Source of the DNA: Bacillota bacterium | GTDB taxonomy: Bacteria > Bacillota > Clostridia > Christensenellales > Borkfalkiaceae | DNA: 64,000 nucleotides | Direction: 5' to 3' | Assembly: GCA_003343805.1 (NCBI GenBank) | Contig: QAKM01000044.1 | Location: 1-64,000 of the forward strand | Shown: in pieces, positions 25,931 through 32,960 of the stretch | Layout of the letters: the number at the start of each line of letters is the position of its first letter | Position numbering within the stretch: the first letter of the stretch is position 1 | The notes under the pieces: generated by a model | The model's database searches: none | Told to the model about the DNA's origin: nothing | Seen by the model: only the letters and a program-made list of their open reading frames with translations | Translations under genes and position numbers: made by a program

Positions 25931-26770
25931 ATGCTGGAATTTCTCTCTCCACGGCTGAAAGAGGCCGTCGGGCATATCGATCTGAGCCGCCTCTATGAAC
26001 TGCGCGTGCGGGCGGACAAGCCGCTTCTCGCCAACCTGGAAGGCGCATTTGTTCCGCTCGGACGATGCGGGCCCGTCCGGAGGGCGCAGGATGCCGTTTT
26101 TCCGGCTGCCGAGGAGGTGGAGGAGACACTGTTTGCGGCCTGCGGCTATTCCGTTCACGCTGTGGAGAACGAGCTGCGGCAGGGCTTTGTGACGGCGCAG
26201 GAAGGGGAGCGGGTCGGCATTGCGGGGACGTACGTTTACGAGGGGAGAGAGGTGCTCTCCGTGCGCGGGATCACCTCGCTCTGCATCCGCGTTCCGCACG
26301 CCGTCGAGGGCTGTGCCGAGGCGATCTATGGGCGCTGTCTCCAGGAGGGCCTCTGTTCGGTGCTCCTCCTTTCGCCGCCCGGATGGGGCAAGACGACGCT
26401 CCTGAGGGATCTCGCCCGCCTCGTGTGTACAAGGATGGGCGTCAACGTGCTCGTGAGCGACGAACGCGGAGAGCTTTCGGCGGGCGATCTCGGGGCGACG
26501 AGCGATATTATTCGCTTCGCGGACAAGAGAACGGCGTTTACGGCGGGGATCCGTGCCATGCGGCCCGAGCTCATCGTCACGGATGAACTGCTCACGGAGG
26601 ACTATGAGGCGGTGAGGAGGGCGGTCGAGGGTGGAGTGAACGTGTTTGCTTCCGCGCATCTGACGCGGTTTGAGGACGTGCCCTGCAAGGTGTTTTCGCG
26701 CTATGTCGTGCTCGTGGGGCTGGGGCGCGTGGGAACAGTTCTGGACGGAGAGGGAAATGCTTTGGCTTAA
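25931..26770 (+). CDS. spoIIIAA: Stage III sporulation protein AA (ATPase)
   Basis: SpoIIIAA is the mother-cell ATPase of the SpoIIIA-SpoIIQ channel that links mother cell and forespore after engulfment. The 279-residue protein shows Walker A as SPPGWGKTTLLRDLAR, an SDERGELSAGDLGATSD segment and the Walker B-like ELIVTDEL. These resemble secretion ATPases. The ATG at 25931 is chosen because the family N-terminus (MLEFLSPRLKEAV) begins there. It lacks a Shine-Dalgarno and coincides with the predicted transcription start. It overlaps spoIIIAB by 14 bases. Confidence 0.95.
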   Translation: MLEFLSPRLKEAVGHIDLSRLYELRVRADKPLLANLEGAFVPLGRCGPVRRAQDAVFPAAEEVEETLFAACGYSVHAVENELRQGFVTAQEGERVGIAGTYVYEGREVLSVRGITSLCIRVPHAVEGCAEAIYGRCLQEGLCSVLLLSPPGWGKTTLLRDLARLVCTRMGVNVLVSDERGELSAGDLGATSDIIRFADKRTAFTAGIRAMRPELIVTDELLTEDYEAVRRAVEGGVNVFASAHLTRFEDVPCKVFSRYVVLVGLGRVGTVLDGEGNALA

Positions 26771-27227
26771 AGTGCTGGTCGCGGCGCTTACGATCGCCTT
26801 TTCGGTGGCGCTCGGCTACTTTCTGGCGGAGAAATACCGCGCGCGAAAGCGATTCTTTGCGGAGTTCTGCCGCTTCAACGAGCGCTATCTGGCCGAACTC
26901 TCCTATGAACGCCGGCCGCTCGGCTCCTTTCTGAAGGAAGGGGCATACGAAGGAGACTTCGGAAAGGCCGTTGCGGCGTTCTCCGCATCGAGGCAGGCCG
27001 AGCTTTCCTTTCCGTTTCTGACGAAGGAGGAGCGTGTTGACGGAGAGAACTATTTCCGTCAGCTCGGGAAGGGGGATTCGCACACGCAGACGGCGTACTT
27101 CTCTGCACAGAAGGCGAGACTGTCGGCCTGTAAGGAGCAATGCGAACGGGAGGCAAAGGCACGCACGGAGCTCTATACGAAACTCGGCCTTTTGGCCGGT
27201 CTTGCGCTCGTCGTGCTCATCATGTGA
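26757..27227 (+). CDS. spoIIIAB: Stage III sporulation protein AB
   Basis: The 156-residue protein has an N-terminal membrane segment (WLKVLVAALTIAFSVALGYFLA), a helical soluble region with many Arg/Glu/Lys and a C-terminal membrane segment (LGLLAGLALVVLIM). This is the SpoIIIAB topology, related to type II secretion GspF proteins. It is a membrane platform component of the SpoIIIA channel. GGAGAGGG precedes the ATG. Confidence 0.93.
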   Translation: MLWLKVLVAALTIAFSVALGYFLAEKYRARKRFFAEFCRFNERYLAELSYERRPLGSFLKEGAYEGDFGKAVAAFSASRQAELSFPFLTKEERVDGENYFRQLGKGDSHTQTAYFSAQKARLSACKEQCEREAKARTELYTKLGLLAGLALVVLIM

Positions 27228-27229
27228 GT

Positions 27230-27427
27230 ATGGATATCTCCGTTATCTTCAAGCTGGCAGCGATCGGGATCATCATCACCGTCGTCTGTCAGGTCCTGAA
27301 AAAGTCCGATCGGGACGACATCGCGACCGTTGTGTCCATCGTCGGGCTCGTGCTGGTGCTTACGGTCGCCGTGACCATGATCGGCGATCTGTTTGAAGCG
27401 ATCAAAGAGATCTTTGGGGTCGGGTGA
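27230..27427 (+). CDS. spoIIIAC: Stage III sporulation protein AC
   Basis: This 65-residue protein has two hydrophobic segments (VIFKLAAIGIIITVVCQVL and TVVSIVGLVLVLTVAVTMIG) joined by a short polar turn KKSDRDD, the SpoIIIAC hallmark. It is a small membrane component of the feeding-tube channel. It begins 3 bases after the spoIIIAB stop. Confidence 0.94.
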   Translation: MDISVIFKLAAIGIIITVVCQVLKKSDRDDIATVVSIVGLVLVLTVAVTMIGDLFEAIKEIFGVG

Positions 27428-27428
27428 T

Positions 27429-27821
27429 ATGGAACTCTTTCAGCTCATCGGGATCGCCTTTCTGACGGCGGTCACGGCGCTCCTTCTCAGATCCACGCGT
27501 CCCGAGCTCTCCTTTGCCGTCACGGTGGCGGGGTGTATCATCTTGCTCCTCATCGTGCTCGATCTCGTCAAGGACGGGCTCTCCGTTTTTGGAGAGATCG
27601 CCGAAACATCGGGCATCGACGCATCGCTCATCAAGATCCTGTTAAAGATGATCGGGATCGGGTATCTCGTGGAATTCAGTGCGGGGATCTTAAACGATTT
27701 CGGGCAAAATTCGGTTGCGGACAAGCTCGTCTTTGCGGGAAAGATCCTTGTGTTCGTTCTTGCCATCCCCATCCTCGAGAGTGTGGTTTCCCTTGTCGGA
27801 ACGCTGATCGGACTGATATGA
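27429..27821 (+). CDS. spoIIIAD: Stage III sporulation protein AD
   Basis: The 130-residue, very hydrophobic protein carries the SpoIIIAD segments STRPELSFAVTVAGCIILLL, IKILLKMIGIGYLVEFSAGI and a C-terminal membrane segment. It is paralogous to SpoIIIAC and part of the same membrane complex. It starts directly after the spoIIIAC stop and overlaps spoIIIAE by 4 bases. Confidence 0.94.
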   Translation: MELFQLIGIAFLTAVTALLLRSTRPELSFAVTVAGCIILLLIVLDLVKDGLSVFGEIAETSGIDASLIKILLKMIGIGYLVEFSAGILNDFGQNSVADKLVFAGKILVFVLAIPILESVVSLVGTLIGLI

Positions 27822-29002
27822 CGAAAAAAAAGTGGCTGTTTCTTCTGCTTGCGCTGTTCTTCTTTCTTCCGTTCTTTGGCGGAAAGGGGATCGTTGCCTC
27901 TGCGGAGACGACAGAGGAGGAAAGACAGGCGGAAGAAGAACTTCAGGAAAGTATTTCCGACTTATTGGATGAAATCGATCTAACGGCGTTGCAGGAATAT
28001 CTGGATACGCTGACGGAATTTCATGGGATCTCGCTGAAAGACAAGCTGAAAGGGCTTGTGGACGGCGATCTGTCCCTCGATTACGACTCTTTGGGGGAAA
28101 TGCTGCTTCATACGTTTTTGGATGATATTTCTCTGCTTTTGCCCGCTTTTGCGATGATCTTGGCGGCGAGCCTGCTCTGCGGTGTACTGAACTCCGCAAA
28201 AAGCGGATTTTTGCATAGTACTATGTCTGACATAATCGGCATGGTGTCCTACCTCGCGGTCGGAGCGGTCGTGCTCTCCTGCCTCATCTCGGTGCTCGGG
28301 GAGTGCTTCTCCGCGATCGTCTCTCTTGGCAAACAGATGGAGCTCGTCTATCCCGTTCTGCTCACGCTGATGGCGGCGAGCGGGGGGAGCGTCTCGGCGG
28401 CCATCTATCGCCCGGCTGTTACTTTTTTGAGTAGTGGTATTTTGAAATTGTTTTCTTCCGTCGTTCTGCCCGTCTGCGTCTCGGTCCTGGTGCTGGGGTT
28501 CGTGGGAAACCTTTCTCCCGAAGTCCGGACGGAGAAGCTCGGTGATTTTTTCAAGAGCATCAGCCGCTGGCTCATCGGCCTTTCGCTGGGGCTTTTCGGG
28601 CTCTTTCTGACGGTGCAGGGCATTGCGGCCGCGCAGTACGACGGTATCTCGCTGCGCACGGTCAAATATGTCATCTCGGGCTCTGTTCCCGTTGTGGGTG
28701 GATTCTTGTCCGGAAGTGTCGATCTCGTCCTTGCGGGAAGCGCTCTCATCAAGAATGCGTTGGGTTCTTTTTCGGTGCTCCTGCTTGCGGCTGTCGTTTT
28801 AAAGCCGCTCCTGCTCCTCGCTGCGACACAGCTCTTTCTGCGCATCGCCGCTGCGGCGACCGAGCCGGTCGGGGGCAAGATCCCGGTGCTTCTCTCGCGC
28901 CTTGCGGGCGATCTGGGCTACTGTACCGCTTCGCTCCTTAGTGTTGCATTTCTCTATTTTCTGACGCTGCTGCTCCTTGTCTGCAGCTCGGGGGTACTCT
29001 GA
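27818..29002 (+). CDS. spoIIIAE: Stage III sporulation protein AE
   Basis: The 394-residue polytopic protein has a signal-like N-terminus (WLFLLLALFFFLPFF ending VASA), an acidic linker and about eight membrane segments. SpoIIIAE is the large permease-like component of the SpoIIIA complex. Residues about 131-140 (FLHSTMSDII) are encoded by a copy of the dispersed palindromic repeat at 28209-28236, just before a membrane segment. The reading frame is intact, so the copy is tolerated. The ATG overlaps the previous TGA. Confidence 0.94.
   Translation: MTKKKWLFLLLALFFFLPFFGGKGIVASAETTEEERQAEEELQESISDLLDEIDLTALQEYLDTLTEFHGISLKDKLKGLVDGDLSLDYDSLGEMLLHTFLDDISLLLPAFAMILAASLLCGVLNSAKSGFLHSTMSDIIGMVSYLAVGAVVLSCLISVLGECFSAIVSLGKQMELVYPVLLTLMAASGGSVSAAIYRPAVTFLSSGILKLFSSVVLPVCVSVLVLGFVGNLSPEVRTEKLGDFFKSISRWLIGLSLGLFGLFLTVQGIAAAQYDGISLRTVKYVISGSVPVVGGFLSGSVDLVLAGSALIKNALGSFSVLLLAAVVLKPLLLLAATQLFLRIAAAATEPVGGKIPVLLSRLAGDLGYCTASLLSVAFLYFLTLLLLVCSSGVL
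28209..28236 (+). repeat. Dispersed palindromic repeat, copy 2 (inside spoIIIAE)
   Basis: TTTTGCATAGTACTATGT is followed by CTGACATAAT. Within these 28 bases it differs from copy 1 at two positions, just after the palindrome core. It encodes FLHSTMSDII in the same frame as copy 1. Confidence 0.9.
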
Positions 29003-29460
29003 TGCAGGCCTATCTCCTTTCGGTCGCGGGGGCCGTGCTCCTTTCGGCTGTCGTCTCCATCCTTGTGCCGGAGGGCAGGATGGGGCCCGTCATTCGTGGT
29101 GTCACGAAGCTCGTAACGCTTCTTTTGCTCGTTTCGCCCGTCATCTCGCTGCTCCGCGGGGCGTCCTTTTCGGTGGAGGAGACGGCGCTTGAGGAGGATG
29201 CCGATTTTCTTTCTTACTGTGCGAAGCGGGTAGAAGAGCGCGATGAGCATTCCGTCGAGGCGTGGCTCCTTGAGGAGTACGGCATTTCGGCGGCAGCCGA
29301 TGTGGATCTGGCTGCGGACGGCAGTTATTCGGCAAAATACGTCACGGTGACTGTTTCAGACTTCGGAATATACGAGGGAGAGGCGCATATAGATATATCG
29401 TTGCAGATCGAGGCCGCGCTCTCCGAACGGTTCGGCTGCAAAGCGGAGGTCCTGTCGTGA
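29002..29460 (+). CDS. spoIIIAF: Stage III sporulation protein AF
   Basis: The 152-residue protein has two N-terminal membrane segments (YLLSVAGAVLLSAVVSIL and TLLLLVSPVISLL) followed by a soluble domain, the SpoIIIAF layout. The soluble domain has the beta-alpha pattern (YVTVTVSDFGIYEGEAHIDISLQ) of ring-building motif domains. It overlaps spoIIIAE by one base and spoIIIAG by 4. Confidence 0.9.
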   Translation: MQAYLLSVAGAVLLSAVVSILVPEGRMGPVIRGVTKLVTLLLLVSPVISLLRGASFSVEETALEEDADFLSYCAKRVEERDEHSVEAWLLEEYGISAAADVDLAADGSYSAKYVTVTVSDFGIYEGEAHIDISLQIEAALSERFGCKAEVLS

Positions 29461-29804
29461 AAGATTGGAAGAAGTTGCTGGAAAACAGGACGGTCCGCAT
29501 TGTTCTCTTCTGCGTGCTGGCGCTGCTGCTCCTTGCTGCCATCTGGCGGGTCTTTTTCGCCGGGGAGAGTGCAGTTGGGAGCTACGACGAAACGGAGAAA
29601 GAGGCACGCATCTCCGCCATGCTGGAGCGGGTCGAAGGCATCGAGGATGCTTCCGTGATGATCGTGGAAGAGGACGGGAGGGCGGTCTCTGCGATCGTCG
29701 TCTATTCCGGGGAGGACAGTATCCTGTCGCGGATGCGCATCCTGGAGATCGCGTCCTCCGCGCTGGGTCTTCCCAAGGAGAAGGTGCAGGTGTACCTTTC
29801 ATGA
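29457..29804 (+). CDS. spoIIIAG: Stage III sporulation protein AG (short form)
   Basis: The 115-residue protein has one membrane segment (VLFCVLALLLLAAIW) and a C-terminal ring-building domain. That domain is recognisable by RISAMLERVEGIEDASVMIVEEDG and LGLPKEKVQVYL, shared with stage III AG proteins. It is only about half as long as the B. subtilis protein (about 229). The disordered insert that forms the beta-triangle in the B. subtilis ring appears to be missing. The GTG start overlaps the spoIIIAF stop. Confidence 0.88.
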   Translation: MKDWKKLLENRTVRIVLFCVLALLLLAAIWRVFFAGESAVGSYDETEKEARISAMLERVEGIEDASVMIVEEDGRAVSAIVVYSGEDSILSRMRILEIASSALGLPKEKVQVYLS

Positions 29805-29834
29805 CCGAGAAATCATTTTTAAGGAGATAGCAAA

Positions 29835-30320
29835 ATGTCGAACACCAAAAAAATTGCGATCATGTCTACGCTCGTACTGCTGCTTGCCGTGACGGCCGTA
29901 TTCAACTTCGTGCTTGCAGGGACGCCTGCGGACGCGGCTGCCGACGGCACGGCGCAGGATGACTACTTTACGAGCTACCGTACCGAGCGCGTCACAACGC
30001 GGAATGAGGAGTTTTTGCAGCTCGACAGCGTCATTGCGGCTTATGCCGCCGATTCTGCGGAGTACGCCGAGGCGGTGCAGCAGAAGCAGAGGATGGTCGA
30101 GGTGATGGAGACGGAGCTCGTGATCGAGACGATGGTCAAGACGATCGGATTTACCGATGCGGTGGTGGCCATCGGCGCCGAGTCCGACAACATCAACGTC
30201 TTTGTCAATTCGAGCGAACTCACGACGGAAAACGTGACGCAGATCTTCTCCATCATCGAGGATGAGCTGGGGGTCCGGAACGGAAATATCGTCATTATGC
30301 CCATTTACGCGGAAAGCTGA
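29835..30320 (+). CDS. spoIIIAH: Stage III sporulation protein AH
   Basis: The 161-residue protein has an N-terminal anchor (IAIMSTLVLLLAVTAVFNFVL), a linker and a C-terminal ring-building domain ending NVTQIFSIIEDELGVRNGNIVIMPI. It lies in the mother-cell outer membrane facing the intermembrane space and binds forespore SpoIIQ. AAGGAGAT precedes the ATG. It ends the spoIIIA operon; no obvious terminator follows, so read-through into the Asp23 gene is possible. Confidence 0.94.
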   Translation: MSNTKKIAIMSTLVLLLAVTAVFNFVLAGTPADAAADGTAQDDYFTSYRTERVTTRNEEFLQLDSVIAAYAADSAEYAEAVQQKQRMVEVMETELVIETMVKTIGFTDAVVAIGAESDNINVFVNSSELTTENVTQIFSIIEDELGVRNGNIVIMPIYAES

Positions 30321-30329
30321 AAAAAATCA

Positions 30330-30371
30330 CGGCAAATTGCGGAAAGATAGTGGTAAATTACGGAAAGATGT
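30330..30371 (+). repeat. Two tandem 21-bp repeats upstream of the Asp23 gene
   Basis: GGCAAATTGCGGAAAGATAGT is followed directly by GGTAAATTACGGAAAGATGTG, with about 16 of 21 positions identical. The second copy runs into the TATAAT at 30374-30379. Confidence 0.65.
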
Positions 30372-30373
30372 GC

Positions 30374-30379
30374 TATAAT
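30374..30379 (+). promoter_or_regulatory. -10 element upstream of the Asp23 gene
   Basis: A consensus TATAAT lies 20 bases before the ATG. At 17-base spacing the -35 position reads TGGTAA, a poor match, so an activator or another sigma factor may be needed. Confidence 0.45.
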
Positions 30380-30399
30380 ACCTGCAAGGAGATAGTATT

Positions 30400-30783
30400 A
30401 TGGCAAGTATCAGGTATAATCCGAATGGGCAGAAAGGGCGCATTTCCTACAATACGGATATCGTGAGCGGGATCATCGCGCTCAGTTTGCAGGAGACGGA
30501 GGGGATCGAACTCGTGCCCTCCCGCAGCAAGGGGATCAAAGTCAACTTTGAAAAAGAGGGCATCTTTGCGGATATCTCTGTCATTGCGCACTATGGATAC
30601 AGCGTGCCGGAGCTTGCGTTTGCCATCCAGCAGACCGTCAAGCAGATGGTCGAGTCGATGACGAAGTACCGCATCGCGAAGGTGGACGTTCATATCCAGA
30701 GCGTCATCTTCCCCGAGCAGACGCCGCCCGTCGTGCCGGCTGCTCCCGAAAGTGCGGAACAGGCTGAAAATCGGAAAGCGTGA
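30400..30783 (+). CDS. Asp23/Gls24 family envelope stress response protein
   Basis: The 127-residue protein matches the Asp23 family (YqhY/AmaP group). GRISYNTDIVSGIIALSLQETEGI is the conserved N-terminal core, followed by ISVIAHYGYSVPELAFAIQQTVKQMVESMT and a VDVHIQSVIF strand. Family members sit at the membrane or modulate lipid metabolism (YqhY), but the molecular role is unclear. Placement directly before nusB and folD matches the yqhY-nusB-folD order of B. subtilis. The Pro/Ala-rich tail is probably disordered. CAAGGAGATAG precedes the ATG. Confidence 0.9.
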   Translation: MASIRYNPNGQKGRISYNTDIVSGIIALSLQETEGIELVPSRSKGIKVNFEKEGIFADISVIAHYGYSVPELAFAIQQTVKQMVESMTKYRIAKVDVHIQSVIFPEQTPPVVPAAPESAEQAENRKA

Positions 30784-30789
30784 GGAGTT

Positions 30790-30820
30790 CCCCGTCCGTC
30801 TGTCGGATGGGGTATTCCCC
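30790..30820 (+). promoter_or_regulatory. Overlapping alternative hairpins before nusB
   Basis: CCCCGTCCG (30790-30798) pairs with CGGATGGGG (30804-30812) in a 9-bp stem with one G-T pair. The same GGGG (30809-30812) can instead pair with CCCC (30817-30820). The two structures exclude each other and lie just upstream of the nusB ribosome-binding site. No T-run follows, so translation control is more likely than termination. Confidence 0.4.
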
Positions 30821-30834
30821 GTGAAAGGAGATAC

Positions 30835-31227
30835 ATGAGAAGTCAGGCGAGAGAAGCGGCGTTCAAGATCGTCTTTGCGAAGGAATTTGGCGGCGACTGC
30901 GACGGCAGGTTCGAGGCGGGTGTCTATCGCAAGGAAGGGCTCGGCGAAGAGGACCGCGCATTTGCCCATAAGCTGGTGGGGCTTGTGGATGAACATAGGG
31001 AAGAACTGCTTGCAGTGCTCGACGAAAAAGTCGAGCGCTTTGCGCAGTATCGCATTTATACCGCAGACAGGGCCATCCTTTTGCTGGCGCTCGCGGAGAT
31101 CAGATATGTGGAGGATGTCCCTCCCGTTGTCTCGGTGAGTGAGGCGGCGGGGCTTGCGCGCAAGTATTCCACGGAAAATTCTGCCGGGTTCGTCAACGGC
31201 GTGTTGGCGGGGGTGATCAACGCATGA
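30835..31227 (+). CDS. nusB: Transcription antitermination factor NusB
   Basis: NusB binds boxA RNA with NusE (S10) to support antitermination in rRNA operons. The 130-residue all-helical protein has the family length and the motifs REAAFKIVFAKEF, DRAILLLALAEIRY and the C-terminal ARKYSTENSAGFVNGVLAGV. AAAGGAGATAC gives a strong ribosome-binding site. It overlaps folD by 4 bases. Confidence 0.95.
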   Translation: MRSQAREAAFKIVFAKEFGGDCDGRFEAGVYRKEGLGEEDRAFAHKLVGLVDEHREELLAVLDEKVERFAQYRIYTADRAILLLALAEIRYVEDVPPVVSVSEAAGLARKYSTENSAGFVNGVLAGVINA

Positions 31228-32072
31228 AACTCATCGACGGCAAGGCCATTGCGGCCGATATCCGTGCGGAACTCAAGATCCGCACGCAGGCCTTTGAACA
31301 GAAATACGGAAAAAAGATCGGACTTGCGGTCGTTTTGATCGGGAATGACCCCGCATCCGCGGTGTATGTCCGCAACAAGGTGAAGGCGTGCGAGGAGACG
31401 GGGATCCGCTCCTTTCGTCACGACCTTCCGCAGGAGACGACGCAAAAACAGGCGGAAGAGCTTGTTTCGGCGCTTGCCGAGGACAAGAACGTCCACGGCA
31501 TCCTGGTGCAGCTGCCCCTTCCTGCGGGGCTCGATGAAAAGCGGCTCCTGTCCCTCATCCCGCCCGAAAAGGATGTGGATGGCTTTCTTGCCGAGAACAT
31601 CGGAAAGTTGGCGCTCCGGGAGGAAGGAACGGTCGCCTGTACGCCTCTCGGCGTCATGGAGCTGTTGGCGCGCAGCGGCATTTCGGCTGCGGGCAAGCGT
31701 GCGGTCGTCGTCGGGCGCAGCAATATCGTGGGGCGGCCGATGGCGCTGCTCCTCCTCAATGCCGACGCGACGGTGACGGTCTGTCACAGCAAGACGAAGG
31801 ATCTTGCAGAGGAGTGCCGCCGTGCAGACATTTTGGTGGCGGCCATCGGCAAGGCAAAATTCATCACGGCAGATATGGTGAAAGAGGGGGCTGTCGTCAT
31901 CGATGTGGGAATGGACCGCGACGAGAACGGCAGGCTCTGCGGCGATGTGGACTTTGAGAACGTCAAAGAAAAGGCCTCGGCGATCACGCCTGTCCCGGGC
32001 GGTGTCGGGCCGATGACGATCGCCATGCTCCTGAAAAATACCTGCGATGCGGCGGAGCGTGCGCAGAAATGA
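31224..32072 (+). CDS. folD: Bifunctional methylene-THF dehydrogenase/cyclohydrolase
   Basis: FolD converts 5,10-methylene-THF to 10-formyl-THF in two steps using NADP. The 282 residues have the family length and signatures: the catalytic Lys region DPASAVYVRNKVKACEETGI, VDGFLAENIGKL, the dinucleotide-binding VVGRSNIVGRPMA and the C-terminal TPVPGGVGPMTIAMLL. Only 4-base overlaps separate it from nusB and ispA. The exonuclease VII genes xseA/xseB that often follow folD are not here. Confidence 0.97.
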   Translation: MKLIDGKAIAADIRAELKIRTQAFEQKYGKKIGLAVVLIGNDPASAVYVRNKVKACEETGIRSFRHDLPQETTQKQAEELVSALAEDKNVHGILVQLPLPAGLDEKRLLSLIPPEKDVDGFLAENIGKLALREEGTVACTPLGVMELLARSGISAAGKRAVVVGRSNIVGRPMALLLLNADATVTVCHSKTKDLAEECRRADILVAAIGKAKFITADMVKEGAVVIDVGMDRDENGRLCGDVDFENVKEKASAITPVPGGVGPMTIAMLLKNTCDAAERAQK

Positions 32073-32941
32073 GCGCCCTTCCCGTCAAATATCCGCAGTA
32101 TCTGGATGCCTTTGAACGCATTCTGGAGGAATATTGTGCAAAGATGGCGTACCTTCCCGCCGGTCTGACGGAGGGGATGCGCTATTCTCTGCTTGCGGGC
32201 GGCAAGCGGCTGCGCCCCGTTCTCTTTTTTGCTGCGCTCGATGCGCTCGGTGCGGCGTGGGAGGGGGAGAGAGAGCTTGCATTGGCGCTCGAGTGCATTC
32301 ACACATACTCGCTCATCCACGACGATCTGCCGGCGATGGACAACGACGACTGGCGGCGCGGAAAGCCCTCCAATCACAAGAAGTTTGGTGAGGGCAATGC
32401 CATCCTGGCGGGAGATGCGCTCTTAAGCGAAGCGTTCACGCTCTGTATGCGTGCGGCGAAGGATGAACCGCATCGCCGTGCAGGCGAACTGCTGGCGCGT
32501 GCCGCGGGTGCCGAAGGGATGGTCGCGGGGCAGTTCTCCGATCTCGCCTGCGAGACGGATCGATCTGCGGGGGAGGGTGAACTGCAGTTTATCTATGAAA
32601 ATAAGACGGCTCAGCTCATCCGTGCGCCTCTTATGATGGCGGCTGCGATCGCCGGAAAGGTGGAGGCGGAGATGGCAGAGCTCGGTACTGCGCTCGGCAT
32701 TCTCTTTCAGATGACGGACGATCTTCTCGACGTCAAGGGGGAGAGTGCCAAGATGGGAAAGACGCTTGGCAAGGACGAGGCGGAGAACAAGCTCACCTGT
32801 GTGCGTGTGTTCGGGCTGGAAGAGTCGGAGCGTCGGGCGGACGGCTATGCGGAGGCGTGCCGTGCCGTTCTCAGCCGGATGACGGCGGAGACGCAGTTCT
32901 TTTCGGAACTCGTCTCCTATGTCCGGGAACGCGATCATTGA
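32069..32941 (+). CDS. ispA: Polyprenyl synthetase (farnesyl/geranylgeranyl diphosphate synthase)
   Basis: The enzyme condenses isopentenyl diphosphate units into short-chain prenyl diphosphates. The 290-residue protein has the first aspartate-rich motif as HDDLPAMDNDDWRRGKPSNHKKFG and the second as QMTDDLLDVKG, plus GGKRLRP. The FARM-region residues and length suit farnesyl diphosphate synthase, but geranylgeranyl synthesis cannot be excluded. It directly precedes dxs, so two isoprenoid genes are co-transcribed. Confidence 0.93.
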   Translation: MSALPVKYPQYLDAFERILEEYCAKMAYLPAGLTEGMRYSLLAGGKRLRPVLFFAALDALGAAWEGERELALALECIHTYSLIHDDLPAMDNDDWRRGKPSNHKKFGEGNAILAGDALLSEAFTLCMRAAKDEPHRRAGELLARAAGAEGMVAGQFSDLACETDRSAGEGELQFIYENKTAQLIRAPLMMAAAIAGKVEAEMAELGTALGILFQMTDDLLDVKGESAKMGKTLGKDEAENKLTCVRVFGLEESERRADGYAEACRAVLSRMTAETQFFSELVSYVRERDH

Positions 32942-32960
32942 GAAGGGGGCACGAAAGAAG

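Noticed and set aside
32919-32960. Upstream ATG start for dxs within ispA
   Set aside because: It has no Shine-Dalgarno. The GTG at 32961 has AGAAGGGGG at suitable distance and fits the family N-terminus better, though the ATG is not fully excluded.
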